A stretch of DNA of 64,000 nucleotides from Kineosporia babensis. Its GTDB lineage: Bacteria > Actinomycetota > Actinomycetes > Actinomycetales > Kineosporiaceae. Shown one piece after another: positions 1 through 8,993 of this stretch. Every line of letters begins with the position of its first letter. The first letter of the stretch is position 1. The stretch lies in the NCBI RefSeq assembly GCF_021129305.1, contig NZ_JAJOMB010000017.1:167968-231967 (forward strand), given 5' to 3'. A program made the translations under genes and the position numbers. Below the pieces are notes generated by a model. That model saw only the letters and a program-made list of their open reading frames with translations, ran no database searches and was not told the origin of the DNA.

Positions 1-1
1 G

Positions 2-64
2 GCCGCCACCGGGCGGATGCTGGACCGGATCGAGGACGTGCTGCAGGACGCGCCGCGACGCTGA
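2..64 (+). CDS. C-terminal end of an unidentified gene (partial)
   Basis: An open frame enters from the left edge and ends at TGA 62-64, giving a 20-residue tail with a helical pattern (LDRIEDVLQDAP). Codon use has the expected G/C third positions and the frame ends about 60 nt before the pgm start, so it is probably the end of a real upstream gene. Too little remains to name a family. Confidence 0.45.
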   Translation, partial: AATGRMLDRIEDVLQDAPRR

Positions 65-125
65 CCTGCCGCGGCGTGAAGGCATTGGATAACCTCCAGG
101 CGGAGCGCCGCTGTCAGGAGGAGTC

Positions 126-1754
126 ATGCCACACGACCGGGCCGGGTCGCCGGCCGAGCCGGAAGATCTGATCGACGTCGCACACGTCGTGACCAGTTAC
201 TACACCACCCAGCCGGATCCCGCCGAGGCCGCCCAGAAGGTCGCCTTCGGCACCTCCGGCCACCGCGGCAGCAGCCTGAACGGCTCGTTCAACGAGGCGC
301 ACATCGTCGCCACCACCCAGGCAATCGTCGAGTACCGCGCTGGTCAGGGCATCTCCGGGCCGTTGTTCATCGGCCGGGACACACATGCGCTGTCCGAGCC
401 GGCCTGGGCCAGTGCCCTGGAGGTACTGGCCGCCAACGACGTGCGCACGCTGGTCGACGACCGGGACGGGTACACGCCCACCCCCGCCGTGTCGCACGCC
501 ATCTTGACCTACAACCGCGGGCGCACCGAGGGCCTGGCGGACGGCATCGTGGTCACCCCGTCCCACAACCCGCCCGCCGACGGTGGTTTCAAGTACAACC
601 CGCCGCACGGTGGCCCGGCCGACACCGACGCCACCGGCTGGATCGCCCGCCGCGCCAACGAGCTGCTGGCCGCGAATCTGGCTGGAGTCAAGCGGATTCC
701 GTTCGACCGGGCCCGGGCCGCGGTGTCCGGGTACGACTTCCTCGGCACCTACGTGGACGACCTGCCGAGCATCCTGGACCTGGACGCGATCCGGGAGAAC
801 GGCCTGCGGATCGGCGCCGACCCGCTGGGTGGGGCGGCGGTGGCCTACTGGGGCGAGATCGCCGAGCGCCACCGGCTCAACCTGGAGGTGGTCAACCCGC
901 TGGTCGACTCCACCTTCCGGTTCATGACGCTGGACTGGGACGGCAAGATCCGGATGGACTGCTCCTCGCCCTCGGCGATGGCCTCGCTGATCGGCGCCAA
1001 GGACCGGTACGCGATCGCCACCGGCAACGACGCCGACTCCGACCGGCACGGCATCGTCACGCCGGACGGCGGGCTGATGAATCCCAACCACTACCTCGCG
1101 GTGGCGATCAACTACCTGTACGCCTCGCGCCCGGGCTGGGCCCCGGACGCCGGGATCGGCAAGACCCTGGTCTCCTCCTCGATGATCGACCGGGTGGCCG
1201 CCGACCTGGGCCGCAAGCTCGTCGAGGTGCCGGTCGGCTTCAAGTGGTTCGTGCCCGGCCTGCTCGACGGCTCGGTCGGCTTCGGCGGCGAGGAGTCGGC
1301 CGGGGCCTCGTTCCTGCGTAAGGACGGCTCGGTCTGGACCACCGACAAGGACGGCATCCTGCTGGCCCTGCTGGCCTCCGAGATCACCGTGAACACCGGC
1401 CGCACACCGAGCCAGTTGTACGCCGACCTGGTGGCCAAGCACGGTGACCCGGTGTATGCGCGGATTGACGCTCCGGCCACCCGGGAACAGAAGGCCGTTC
1501 TAGCGAAGTTGTCCCCAGAGCAGGTCAGCGCCACCGAACTGGCCGGCGAACCGATCACGGCGACGCTCACCGCGGCGCCGGGCAACGGAGCCTCGATCGG
1601 CGGGCTCAAGGTCACCACCGAGAGCGCCTGGTTCGCCGCCCGGCCGTCCGGGACCGAGGACGTGTACAAGATCTACGCCGAGTCCTACCGCGGTCCCGAT
1701 CACCTGGCTCAGGTGCAGCAGGCAGCGAAAGACCTGGTGTCCGCCGTTCTTTGA
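126..1754 (+). CDS. pgm: Phosphoglucomutase (alpha-D-glucose phosphate-specific)
   Basis: Interconverts glucose-1-phosphate and glucose-6-phosphate in the cytoplasm, feeding glycogen, trehalose and UDP-glucose synthesis. The 542-aa product has the full length of bacterial Pgm. It shows the N-terminal FGTSGHRG motif (residues 41-48), the phosphoserine loop TPSHNPP with Ser146, the metal loop [10 protein letters not shown], the sugar loop GGEESAG and the phosphate-binding RPSGTED near the C terminus. ATG 126 is preceded by a strong ribosome site (AGGAGG) 4-9 nt upstream. All key residues are intact, so it should be active. It ends 23 nt before the oxidoreductase at 1778, which may be co-transcribed. 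Confidence 0.97.
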   Translation: MPHDRAGSPAEPEDLIDVAHVVTSYYTTQPDPAEAAQKVAFGTSGHRGSSLNGSFNEAHIVATTQAIVEYRAGQGISGPLFIGRDTHALSEPAWASALEVLAANDVRTLVDDRDGYTPTPAVSHAILTYNRGRTEGLADGIVVTPSHNPPADGGFKYNPPHGGPADTDATGWIARRANELLAANLAGVKRIPFDRARAAVSGYDFLGTYVDDLPSILDLDAIRENGLRIGADPLGGAAVAYWGEIAERHRLNLEVVNPLVDSTFRFMTLDWDGKIRMDCSSPSAMASLIGAKDRYAIATGNDADSDRHGIVTPDGGLMNPNHYLAVAINYLYASRPGWAPDAGIGKTLVSSSMIDRVAADLGRKLVEVPVGFKWFVPGLLDGSVGFGGEESAGASFLRKDGSVWTTDKDGILLALLASEITVNTGRTPSQLYADLVAKHGDPVYARIDAPATREQKAVLAKLSPEQVSATELAGEPITATLTAAPGNGASIGGLKVTTESAWFAARPSGTEDVYKIYAESYRGPDHLAQVQQAAKDLVSAVL

Positions 1755-1777
1755 GCTAGAAAGCACGGGATGAACAG

Positions 1778-3199
1778 ATGACTGTGACGCCTGTCCTGTC
1801 CACTTCCGCCGTTGCCCCGGTGGTGTCGCTGGTCCGTGGGGCCCAGGCCCACCGGGCGGCGGTCGAGCGATTGCTGTCCTCGTACCGGGCGATCCCGGCC
1901 GGGCAGCGGGTACGGCTGGCCAAACGCACGTCGAACCTGTTCCGCAACCGTGCTCCGGTCACCTCGCCCGGGCTGGACGTGTCCGGCCTGGACGGGGTGA
2001 TCTCGATCGACCCGGCGGCCCGCACCGCCGATGTCCAGGCGATGTGCACCTACGAGACGCTGGTCGCCACCACGCTGCCCTACGGCCTGATCCCGCTGGT
2101 GGTGCCCCAGCTCAAGACGATCACCCTGGGCGGGGCGGTGACCGGGCTGGGGATCGAGTCCAGCTCGTTCCGCAACGGCCTGCCGCACGAGTCGGTGCTG
2201 GAGATGGACATCCTCACCGGCGACGGTGAACTGGTCACGGTCCGGCCCCCGGACGAGCTGTTCCGCGGGTTCCCCAACTCCTACGGCACGCTCGGCTACG
2301 CCACCCGGCTGCGGATCGAGCTCGAGCCGGTCCGGCCCGCGGTCGATCTGCGGCACGTGCGCTTCGACGATCTGCACAAGCTGACCCAGGCGATCGAGAC
2401 GATCAGCACCGGTGGCGGCGACGTGGACTTTCTCGACGGCGTGGTGTTCTCCGCCACCGAGAGCTACCTCACTCTGGGCACTTACACCGACGACCTGAGC
2501 GGCCTGAGCGACTACACCGGTGCCGAGCCCTACTACCGCTCGATCCAGCGGCGGCAGCAGGACAAACTCACCGTTCACGACTACCTCTGGCGCTGGGACA
2601 CCGACTGGTTCTGGTGCTCGGCCGCGTTCGGCGCGCAGAACCCGAAAGTGCGCAAGTACTGGCCGGCCCGGTACCGGCGCAGCGACGTCTTCCACAAGCT
2701 GGTCGGGCTGGAGACCAAGTACGGGTTCGTCTCGCGGATCGACGCCTGGCGGGGTAAGCCCGCGCGCGAGCGGGTGATTCAGGACGTCGAGCTGCCGGTC
2801 GGGCGCACCGCCGAGTTCCTCGAGTGGTACCTGGAGCACGTCCCGATGACTCCGGTCTGGCTCTGCCCGCTGCGGCTGCGTGATTCCGGCAACAGTCTGC
2901 CGGCCGACTCGAAACCCTGGTCGCTCTACCCGCTCCGGAGCGGGCACACGTACGTGAACGCCGGTTTCTGGGGCACCGTGGCGATCGAGCCGGGCCGTCG
3001 TGACGGCGACAAGAACCGTGAAATTGAGGACGCAGTGGCTGGTTTCGGGGGTCACAAGTCTTTGTACTCGGACGCCTACTACGACGAGGCGACGTTTTGG
3101 GCGGCTTATGGCGGTAACGACTATCCCGCGTTGAAGGCCAAGTACGACGGCGAGGGGCGACTTCTGGACCTCTACGCCAAAACGGTGGGACGACACTGA
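1778..3199 (+). CDS. bfaA: FAD-binding oxidoreductase, likely reductase of 10-methyl fatty acid synthesis
   Basis: A 473-aa protein with an N-terminal PCMH-type FAD-binding domain (about residues 60-185; flavin loop around TITLGGAVTGLGIES, 114-128) followed by an aromatic-rich C-terminal cap. It resembles the mycobacterial Rv0449c/BfaA (TmsA) family, which uses NADPH to reduce a 10-methylene acyl chain to 10-methyl. The strongest support is the next gene, a fatty-acyl methyltransferase, which is the expected partner. No signal peptide or membrane segment is seen. The plant sterol reductase DIMINUTO/DHCR24 has the same fold, so substrate assignment rests mainly on the pairing. ATG 1778 has only a weak ribosome site and may rely on read-through from pgm. 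Confidence 0.8.
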   Translation: MTVTPVLSTSAVAPVVSLVRGAQAHRAAVERLLSSYRAIPAGQRVRLAKRTSNLFRNRAPVTSPGLDVSGLDGVISIDPAARTADVQAMCTYETLVATTLPYGLIPLVVPQLKTITLGGAVTGLGIESSSFRNGLPHESVLEMDILTGDGELVTVRPPDELFRGFPNSYGTLGYATRLRIELEPVRPAVDLRHVRFDDLHKLTQAIETISTGGGDVDFLDGVVFSATESYLTLGTYTDDLSGLSDYTGAEPYYRSIQRRQQDKLTVHDYLWRWDTDWFWCSAAFGAQNPKVRKYWPARYRRSDVFHKLVGLETKYGFVSRIDAWRGKPARERVIQDVELPVGRTAEFLEWYLEHVPMTPVWLCPLRLRDSGNSLPADSKPWSLYPLRSGHTYVNAGFWGTVAIEPGRRDGDKNREIEDAVAGFGGHKSLYSDAYYDEATFWAAYGGNDYPALKAKYDGEGRLLDLYAKTVGRH

Positions 3200-3275
3200 A
3201 GTTACGACTTGTGCTTAAGGCAACTAATAGCTCAATCTAAGAGGGTCCGCTGTCACGCAAAGTGATTCGGGCTTG

Positions 3276-3322
3276 GTCGCGCGACGGTCCTTTTGTCGGC
3301 TTACGATTCAATCGTCGCGCGA
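3276..3322. promoter_or_regulatory. Duplicated GTCGCGCGA element upstream of the methyltransferase
   Basis: The 144-nt gap between the oxidoreductase and methyltransferase is less GC-rich than its surroundings and carries GTCGCGCGA twice (3276-3284 and 3314-3322, start-to-start 38 nt). The first copy is part of the perfect 10-bp palindrome GTCGCGCGAC (3276-3285). This could be a regulator site giving the methyltransferase its own promoter. No regulator is assigned. Confidence 0.3.
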
Positions 3323-3343
3323 GATTCGTCACGAGGAGATGAG

Positions 3344-4663
3344 TTGAGCCTCACCACAATCCTGGGCCGTACCGTCGATGACGCCCAGACCCCCCTCTTA
3401 CTGGCCGAAATCCTCGATCTGCTCCTCGCGGAGCCCTCACCTGTGCGCTTCACCGCGTACGACGGCAGTTCGACCGGCCGGGCCGACGCCGAGATCACCG
3501 TCAGCCTGAACACTCCCCGTGCCGCCGCCTATCTGGCCACTGCCCCGGGTTCGCTCGGGCTGGCCCGGGCCTACGTCACCGGCGAACTCCAGGTCACCGG
3601 CGTTCACCCCGGAAATCCCTACGCTCTGTTAGTAGCCATGGATCAGCTGAAGTGGCGCCGCCCCGACGTGCGCACCACTATGCGGATCGCCCGCAGCCTG
3701 GGCATGAAGCGTCTGGTCCCGCCACCGCCCCCTCCGCAGGAGACGCTGCCCGACTGGCGGCGTGCCCTGGAAGGCCTGCGGCACTCCAAGATTCGCGATG
3801 CCGAGGCGATCCACCACCACTACGACGTCTCCAACACCTTCTACGAGATGTTGCTCGGCCCCTCGATGACATACACCTGCGCGGTCTACCCGAACGAGCA
3901 GGCCACGCTCGAGGAGGCCCAGTACAACAAGTACGACCTGATCGCCCGCAAGCTCGACCTCAAGCCCGGGATGCGGCTGCTGGACGTGGGCTGCGGCTGG
4001 GGCGGGATGGTCCGGCACGCGGCCGAGCACTACGGCGTGAAGGCGCTGGGGGTCACCCTTTCGGCCGAACAGGCCGAGTGGGCCCAGCAGGAGATCAAGC
4101 GCCAGGGGCTGGAAGACCTGGCCGAGGTGCGGTTCGGCGACTACCGCGACGTGATCGAGGGCGACTTCGACGCGGTCAGCTCGATCGGCCTCACCGAGCA
4201 CATCGGGGTGCGCAACTACCCGTCCTACTTCGAGTTCCTGCGGGAGAAGCTGCGTCCGGGCGGGCGGCTGCTGAACCACTCCATCGCCCGGCCCGACAAC
4301 ATCCACCGGGCCCGGGTCAAGGGTGGCTTCATCGACCGGTACATCTTCCCGGACGGTGAGCTGACCGGCGCCGGCAGCGTGATCGTCGCGCTGCAGAACG
4401 CCGGGCTGGAGATGCGGCACGAGGAGAACCTGCGCGAGCACTACGCCCGCACGTGTGCCGCCTGGGCCGAGAACCTGATGGCCAACTGGGACGCGGCGGT
4501 CGCCGAGGTGGGTGAGGCGACGGCCAAGATCTGGGGCATGTACCTGGCCGGCTGCAGCAACGGCTTCGGCAAGCGGCAGATCGAGCTGCACCAGATCCTC
4601 GCGGTGCGGCCGGACGAACGAGGCCACTCGCAGTACCCGCTGCGGCACACCTTCGGAGTCTGA
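3344..4663 (+). CDS. bfaB: Cyclopropane-fatty-acid-synthase-family S-adenosylmethionine methyltransferase
   Basis: Transfers a methylene group from S-adenosylmethionine to the double bond of an unsaturated phospholipid acyl chain. With its upstream partner it likely makes 10-methyl (tuberculostearic-type) chains rather than cyclopropanes. The 439-aa product carries the SAM motif DVGCGWGG at residues 214-221, the upstream YDVSNTFYEMLLG lipid-pocket segment and the downstream GLTEHIG motif of the CfaS family. I choose TTG 3344 because AGGAG sits 5 nt upstream; an in-frame TTG at 3293 would add 17 residues and has no ribosome site. A 10-methylene product is known for the Rv0447c/BfaB (TmsB) relatives; a plain cyclopropane synthase cannot be excluded from sequence. 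Confidence 0.85.
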   Translation: MSLTTILGRTVDDAQTPLLLAEILDLLLAEPSPVRFTAYDGSSTGRADAEITVSLNTPRAAAYLATAPGSLGLARAYVTGELQVTGVHPGNPYALLVAMDQLKWRRPDVRTTMRIARSLGMKRLVPPPPPPQETLPDWRRALEGLRHSKIRDAEAIHHHYDVSNTFYEMLLGPSMTYTCAVYPNEQATLEEAQYNKYDLIARKLDLKPGMRLLDVGCGWGGMVRHAAEHYGVKALGVTLSAEQAEWAQQEIKRQGLEDLAEVRFGDYRDVIEGDFDAVSSIGLTEHIGVRNYPSYFEFLREKLRPGGRLLNHSIARPDNIHRARVKGGFIDRYIFPDGELTGAGSVIVALQNAGLEMRHEENLREHYARTCAAWAENLMANWDAAVAEVGEATAKIWGMYLAGCSNGFGKRQIELHQILAVRPDERGHSQYPLRHTFGV

Positions 4664-4673
4664 TCCCGGGCGG

Positions 4674-4706
4674 GCAGGGCGTGGATCGGCAGTAACCGCG
4701 CCCTGC
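4674..4706. terminator. Possible hairpin terminator after the methyltransferase
   Basis: GCAGGGCG (4674-4681) pairs perfectly with CGCCCTGC (4699-4706) across a 17-nt loop, 11 nt after the stop codon. There is no T tract. The rest of 4707-4872, up to the EAL-HDOD gene, shows no recognisable element. Confidence 0.35.
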
Positions 4707-4872
4707 TTCGCTTCTGCTCCACCCGGGTGAACCTCCGACGCTGAGTGACCCTCGCGGTAACTCGTTCGGCCCTCCCCGGCCTCAGCGCCCGCCCGGCCCG
4801 GCCGATGGAGCCCACAAGCGCTTCACCCCAAGAACCGGACGGCCGCCGATTCGGCCCGGAAACGGAGCTCCC

Positions 4873-6093
4873 GTGCACGTGGCCCGCCAGGCGATCAACG
4901 ACGCCACCGGCCACCTCTACGGTTACGAGCTGCTCTTCCGCGGTACGGCGGGGGCCACCACGGCAGACCTCGACACCGACGGGGCCACCACCCAGACCAT
5001 CCTGGCCGCCTTCGCCGAGTTCGGAGCAGCCGAACTGCTGGGCGGTAAGCCCGGTTTCATCAACCTCACCCGGAGCTTCCTGACCGGGGCGCTGCCGCTG
5101 CCGTTCCCGCCCGAGGCCGCAGTGCTGGAGATCGTCGAGACCATCGAGATCGACCCCGAGGTGGTGTTCGGCGCACTGCAGCTGTCCGCCCAGGGTTACC
5201 GCCTGGCCCTGGACGACTTCGTCTGGTCGCCGCAGGCCGAGCCGCTGCTCGCCGTCGCCGACATCGTCAAGGTCGACGTCCTGGCCATGAGCTGGGAAGA
5301 CGTGCTGTTCACGGTGGAGAAGTGCCGGCCCCACAACGTCCGGCTGCTGGCCGAGAAGGTGGAGGACCGGGAGGTCTACGAGCGCTGCATCGCGGTCGGC
5401 TTCGAGCTGTTCCAGGGCTACTACCTGCACCGGCCGGAAACCCTGTCGATCGAGACGCTCTCGCCCGGGCAGCAGCTGGCGCTGCAGCTGATCGGGCGAC
5501 TCGGCGATCCGGAGACGACGACCGAGGAGATCGAGCGCACGGTCCGGCTCGACCCGGCGCTGGTCTACCGGCTGCTGCGGATCGCGAACTCGGCCGCCTC
5601 GAGCTCCAGCCGGCAGGTCTCCTCGATCCGCGACGCGCTGGTGATGGTCGGCCTGAGCCGGCTGCGCGGCTGGCTGATTCTGCTTTCGCTGGCCCCGGAC
5701 GCCAGCAGCGAGAGCCGGATGGTGCGGGCGCTGACCCGAGCTCGTACTTGTGAGCGGGTGGCCACCATCAGCCGGGTCGCCGCTCCGGACACGGCCTTCA
5801 CCGCCGGACTCCTCGACGGTATTGCCGAGGGTCTGGGCCTGCCTGCCTCCGACCTGCTGGAGCGGATGCCCACGCTGACCCCGGAGCTGTCGGCCGCGCT
5901 CACCGGTGACGTGAGCCACCCCCTGCGCCGGCTGCTGACTTCGGTGCGGGCCTACGAGCACGAGGACCTGGAAGAGGCCGAGCGCGGGCCGGTGCCCCTG
6001 CGAGTGATGGCCGAGGCCTACCTGCAGGCGCTGGCCTGGACCACCGAGACCACCCGGGCCACCGACAGTGCTGGGCACCTGGCCACTCAGTAG
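4873..6093 (+). CDS. EAL-HDOD domain signalling protein
   Basis: A 406-aa cytoplasmic protein with an EAL-type (cyclic-di-GMP phosphodiesterase fold) domain in residues 1-200 and an HDOD domain in about 205-400, the YuxH-type arrangement. The signature EAL is ELL (residues 17-19), but the Asn (FINLT), Glu (EIVETIE), LDDF, KVD, AEK and terminal FQGYYLHRP elements are recognisable, so the domain may be catalytically weak or sensory only. HDOD domains are protein-interaction modules. GTG 4873 is the best start because the domain homology begins at once. It stands alone and converges on the CAP gene with 11 nt between stops. The cellular target is unknown. Confidence 0.85.
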   Translation: MHVARQAINDATGHLYGYELLFRGTAGATTADLDTDGATTQTILAAFAEFGAAELLGGKPGFINLTRSFLTGALPLPFPPEAAVLEIVETIEIDPEVVFGALQLSAQGYRLALDDFVWSPQAEPLLAVADIVKVDVLAMSWEDVLFTVEKCRPHNVRLLAEKVEDREVYERCIAVGFELFQGYYLHRPETLSIETLSPGQQLALQLIGRLGDPETTTEEIERTVRLDPALVYRLLRIANSAASSSSRQVSSIRDALVMVGLSRLRGWLILLSLAPDASSESRMVRALTRARTCERVATISRVAAPDTAFTAGLLDGIAEGLGLPASDLLERMPTLTPELSAALTGDVSHPLRRLLTSVRAYEHEDLEEAERGPVPLRVMAEAYLQALAWTTETTRATDSAGHLATQ

Positions 6094-6104
6094 ACCGCTC
6101 TGGT

Positions 6105-7547
6105 TCAGGCGAGCTGAGCGCCGAACGTCTGAGTCCACCAGATGCGTCCGTCGTCGGCCTTGACCGCCGCGACCCCGATGTCCTTGAACGAGCAGTTCAG
6201 GATGTTCTTGCGGTGCCCTTCGCTGTTCATCCACAGCTTCATCACGCCGGCCGCTGCATCGCTGCCGGAGTTGTCGGCAATGTTCTCGCCGATGCTGCTC
6301 CAGCCGGAGTAGCCGGCCGCCGTGAGCCGGATGCCCAGAGCGCTCTCGCCCGAGAGCTGGTGCGACATCCGGTTGGCGGCCTGCATCTTCTTTGAGTGCG
6401 TCCGTGCAGCCAGGCCGAGCTTGGCGTTGCGCTCCAGGGGCTCGCAGTCGGCCTTCTCGCGCTCTGCGTTGACCAGTTCGATCACCTTGGACTCCAGCGC
6501 CAGGTCACTGCTGGCGCCGGAAGCAGAGGACGTAGTGGTCGCCTTGGGTGTGTCAGTAGCAGCTGTGTCGGTGGCCGCCGTATCGCTGGTTGGCGCTGTG
6601 CCTGAGGGCGCGGTGCCGGTGGGCGTCCCCGATTCTCCGGTCTTCCCAGGCCCTTCGGATTCTCCAGGCCGTTGCGACCCTTCTGAGTCCTCCGGCTCCT
6701 CGACCGACGAGTCGCCGGTGGGTGCTTCCGGCCGAGTGCTCGAACCGTCGTCCGACCCGACCCCATCCGACCCCTGGCCCGGCTCACCTGACGCCTCGTC
6801 CGCCCCCTGGCCCTGCTCCTGACCGGCTTCGCCGTCGCCCCCGTTCCCCGACCCGGCACCGGTCCCGTTGCCCGACCCGTTACCTGACTGGCCGTCAGTC
6901 CCGTTGCCTACCTCGCTGTGAGCGCCGCCGTTGCCCGACTCGCCGTCAGCACCATCCGACTCGTGCGCAGTCCCGTTGCCTGACTCAGTCCCACCGCCCG
7001 ACCCGGTACCAGCCCCGCCGCCCGCCTCGCTGTCAGCCCTGTTCCCCGACTCGCCGTCAGCCCCGCCGGGCTCGTTGCCTGTCCCGTTGCCTGACTCGCC
7101 ATCAGCCCCGCTCCCCGACTCGCCACCACTCCCCGGCCGGCCCGGGCCGGTCGGCGAGTTGCCCGGTTGCGTCGGCCGGGTGGTCGGGTCGGCCGGCTTG
7201 GTGGTCGGGTCGGCCGGGTCCGCGGCCCCGGTGGCCGCCGGGTCCGCCGAATCGGCCGTTCCGCCGCTGGACGAGCCCGGGACCCCGCTCCCGATCTCGC
7301 CGTTCGGCTGCTGCTTCTGGTCTTCACGAGCCTGATCCGCCTCTGCCTCGGCTTCTGCATCGGGCCGGGTATCACTGGACGGCTCGCCGAGCGAGGCGAA
7401 AGCCCCGGTCATCAGCGGCGTGGGAGTGCCCTGGTCCCGATTCAGGAAACCGCCTGAGGCCCAGATGGCACCGCTGCCACCGACGACGACTGCGGTGACC
7501 GCGCCGATCAGCAGCGGGCGGAACTTCTGATGACGGATCAGGGACAT
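6105..7547 (-). CDS. Secreted or membrane-anchored CAP/SCP-domain protein with very long low-complexity linker
   Basis: The product (about 480 aa) has a basic N terminus, one hydrophobic segment (about residues 12-32, signal peptide or anchor), roughly 300 residues rich in Gly, Ser, Asp, Glu and Thr with recurring GESGNG-type units, and a C-terminal CAP domain (about 350-480). The domain shows VNAERE, a conserved His in RMSHQLS, GENIAD and SEGHRKNILN. Bacterial CAP proteins are extracellular and often spore- or wall-associated; their activity is usually unknown. ATG 7547 is preferred over GTG 7565, but neither has a clear ribosome site. The linker is hydrophilic and acidic, suited to spanning a thick wall. 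Confidence 0.85.
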   Translation of the reverse strand: MSLIRHQKFRPLLIGAVTAVVVGGSGAIWASGGFLNRDQGTPTPLMTGAFASLGEPSSDTRPDAEAEAEADQAREDQKQQPNGEIGSGVPGSSSGGTADSADPAATGAADPADPTTKPADPTTRPTQPGNSPTGPGRPGSGGESGSGADGESGNGTGNEPGGADGESGNRADSEAGGGAGTGSGGGTESGNGTAHESDGADGESGNGGAHSEVGNGTDGQSGNGSGNGTGAGSGNGGDGEAGQEQGQGADEASGEPGQGSDGVGSDDGSSTRPEAPTGDSSVEEPEDSEGSQRPGESEGPGKTGESGTPTGTAPSGTAPTSDTAATDTAATDTPKATTTSSASGASSDLALESKVIELVNAEREKADCEPLERNAKLGLAARTHSKKMQAANRMSHQLSGESALGIRLTAAGYSGWSSIGENIADNSGSDAAAGVMKLWMNSEGHRKNILNCSFKDIGVAAVKADDGRIWWTQTFGAQLA

Positions 7548-7566
7548 GACCAGGAGTTTTAGCACG

Positions 7567-7605
7567 TTTGCCAGTTAAGGCGTTGTCATATTGTTACCTG
7601 GCAAA
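7567..7605. promoter_or_regulatory. 12-bp inverted repeat upstream of the CAP gene
   Basis: TTTGCCAGTTAA (7567-7578) and TTACCTGGCAAA (7594-7605) form an inverted repeat matching at 11 of 12 positions with a 15-nt AT-rich spacer. It ends within 20 nt of the CAP-protein start on the minus strand. It could be an operator over the promoter or a hairpin in the 5' untranslated RNA. The remainder of the 233-nt gap to 7798 holds the promoter-like motif listed next. Confidence 0.4.
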
Positions 7606-7696
7606 TGCTGTCTCGAGCGCGGTCGGGGGGTACGGATCAGCAGGCGACGGGTCGGGATTGGTCAAGCCTTGGCCTGCTGTCGGTTAACTGACGCTC

Positions 7697-7722
7697 GGAA
7701 CATTCCCGGGAAATCCGTCGTC
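7697..7722 (+). promoter_or_regulatory. ECF-sigma-like promoter upstream of the MDR oxidoreductase
   Basis: GGAAC (7697-7701) is followed after 17 nt by CGTC (7719-7722), the layout of many actinobacterial extracytoplasmic-function sigma promoters. It would give a leader of about 70 nt before ATG 7799. Such short motifs arise by chance in GC-rich DNA. Confidence 0.3.
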
Positions 7723-7798
7723 TTTAGGTATGCAGTGCACGAGCGGTGCCCGAACGTCTCCGAACGCGTCAGCCGATCACGGACGATGGGAACTTCCG

Positions 7799-8767
7799 AT
7801 GAAGGCCGCACTCCGTGACCGTTACGGACCACCCGAAGTGGTCCGGCTCACCGAGATCCCGAAACCCGCGGTGGGGCCGGGGCAGATCATGATCAAGGTC
7901 TACGCCACCACGGTCAACCGCACCGACTGCGCACTACGAGCCGGTAAGCCTTTCCTCTGGCGCCTGCTGACCGGCCTGATCCGCCCTCGGCTGCGCATCG
8001 CCGGGTGCGAATACGCCGGCGAGGTGGAAGCCCTGGGCCCGGGTGTTTCTCGCTTCAGCCCGGGAGACAATGTCTTTGGCTTCAACGACGCAAGCTTCGG
8101 CGCCCACGCCGAGTACCTGACGGTGAAGGAGAAGAGCCCAATAGCCCTCCTGCCCGTAGGTTTCGGCTTCGAACAGGCGGTGGCCGGTACCGAGGGAGCG
8201 CACTACGCCCAGACCATGATTCGCGGGGCCCGGATCGAGCCTGGGCAAGAAGTGCTGGTCTACGGAGCGACCGGAGCCATCGGTTCGGCCGCGGTACAGC
8301 TTCTGCACGGGCAAGGTGCTCGGGTGAGCGCCGTCTGCGACACGGAAAACCTGGATCTGGTGCGAAGCCTCGGCGCCGACAGGCTGATCGACCGGGCCAA
8401 AGGCGAGTTCGAGACCCACCAAGGTCAGTACCACGCGGTGCTCGACGCGGTCGGCAAGAGCACATTCGGGCAGTGCCGCCGACTACTGCGGCCGGGCGGC
8501 GTCTACATCTCGGCAGACGTGGGCCCTTACTGGCAGAACCTTCCGCTGGCCCTGATCACCCCGATGTTGAGGAAACGCCACGTACGCTTCCCGATCCCTA
8601 CAGCCAACTCAGAGATGGCCGAGGAATTCCAGAACCTCATGCAGCAAGGAATCTTTCGGCCGGTGATCGACCGAACCTACTCCCTGGACGAGATCGTAGA
8701 AGCACATCGCTACGTGGACAGCGGCCGCAAAGTCGGGAACGTGGTCATCACCGTCCGGCCATCGTGA
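7799..8767 (+). CDS. Medium-chain dehydrogenase/reductase, NAD(P)-dependent quinone-oxidoreductase type
   Basis: A 322-aa cytoplasmic oxidoreductase of the MDR superfamily. A GroES-like domain (about 1-120) begins MKAALRDRYGPPEVV. The Rossmann domain carries VYGATGAIGSAAVQL (AxGxxG-type NADP loop). The Cys/His set that binds structural zinc is missing, so it resembles quinone oxidoreductase/zeta-crystallin or enoyl reductase members rather than zinc alcohol dehydrogenases. ATG 7799 follows a GGGAA site; the open frame upstream to 7730 has no family homology. The substrate is unknown. It appears monocistronic, with a repeat-rich spacer downstream. Confidence 0.85.
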   Translation: MKAALRDRYGPPEVVRLTEIPKPAVGPGQIMIKVYATTVNRTDCALRAGKPFLWRLLTGLIRPRLRIAGCEYAGEVEALGPGVSRFSPGDNVFGFNDASFGAHAEYLTVKEKSPIALLPVGFGFEQAVAGTEGAHYAQTMIRGARIEPGQEVLVYGATGAIGSAAVQLLHGQGARVSAVCDTENLDLVRSLGADRLIDRAKGEFETHQGQYHAVLDAVGKSTFGQCRRLLRPGGVYISADVGPYWQNLPLALITPMLRKRHVRFPIPTANSEMAEEFQNLMQQGIFRPVIDRTYSLDEIVEAHRYVDSGRKVGNVVITVRPS

Positions 8768-8794
8768 CCGCTACCTGGGTGGGTTCCGCCAGAC

Positions 8795-8935
8795 CGCCGG
8801 TTTCGTCGCACCACGGGCACCACCGCACACAGGTTCCGTCACACCGCAGGTTCCACCGCACCGCAGGTTTCGCCCGCACCACAGGTTCCGTCATACCGCA
8901 GGTTTCGCCCGCACCGCAGGTTCCACCACACCATG
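8795..8935. repeat. Degenerate 17-18-bp tandem repeat array
   Basis: Between the MDR gene and ohr, units of the form ACCGCAGGTTYCNCCCGC recur head to tail about six to seven times with point changes (for example ACCGCAGGTTCCACCGC and ACCACAGGTTCCGTCAT). This is an intergenic minisatellite. The open frames crossing it have no recognisable protein features. Confidence 0.7.
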
Positions 8936-8993
8936 TGACTTTGGTTCGCTCTAAAGCGTTTTCTCGGCAGCGAAGGATGGCGGGCCCCGAGCA

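Noticed and set aside
4441..6234. 597-codon minus-strand frame opposite the EAL-HDOD gene
   Set aside because: Antisense shadow; the plus-strand EAL and HDOD motifs are clear.
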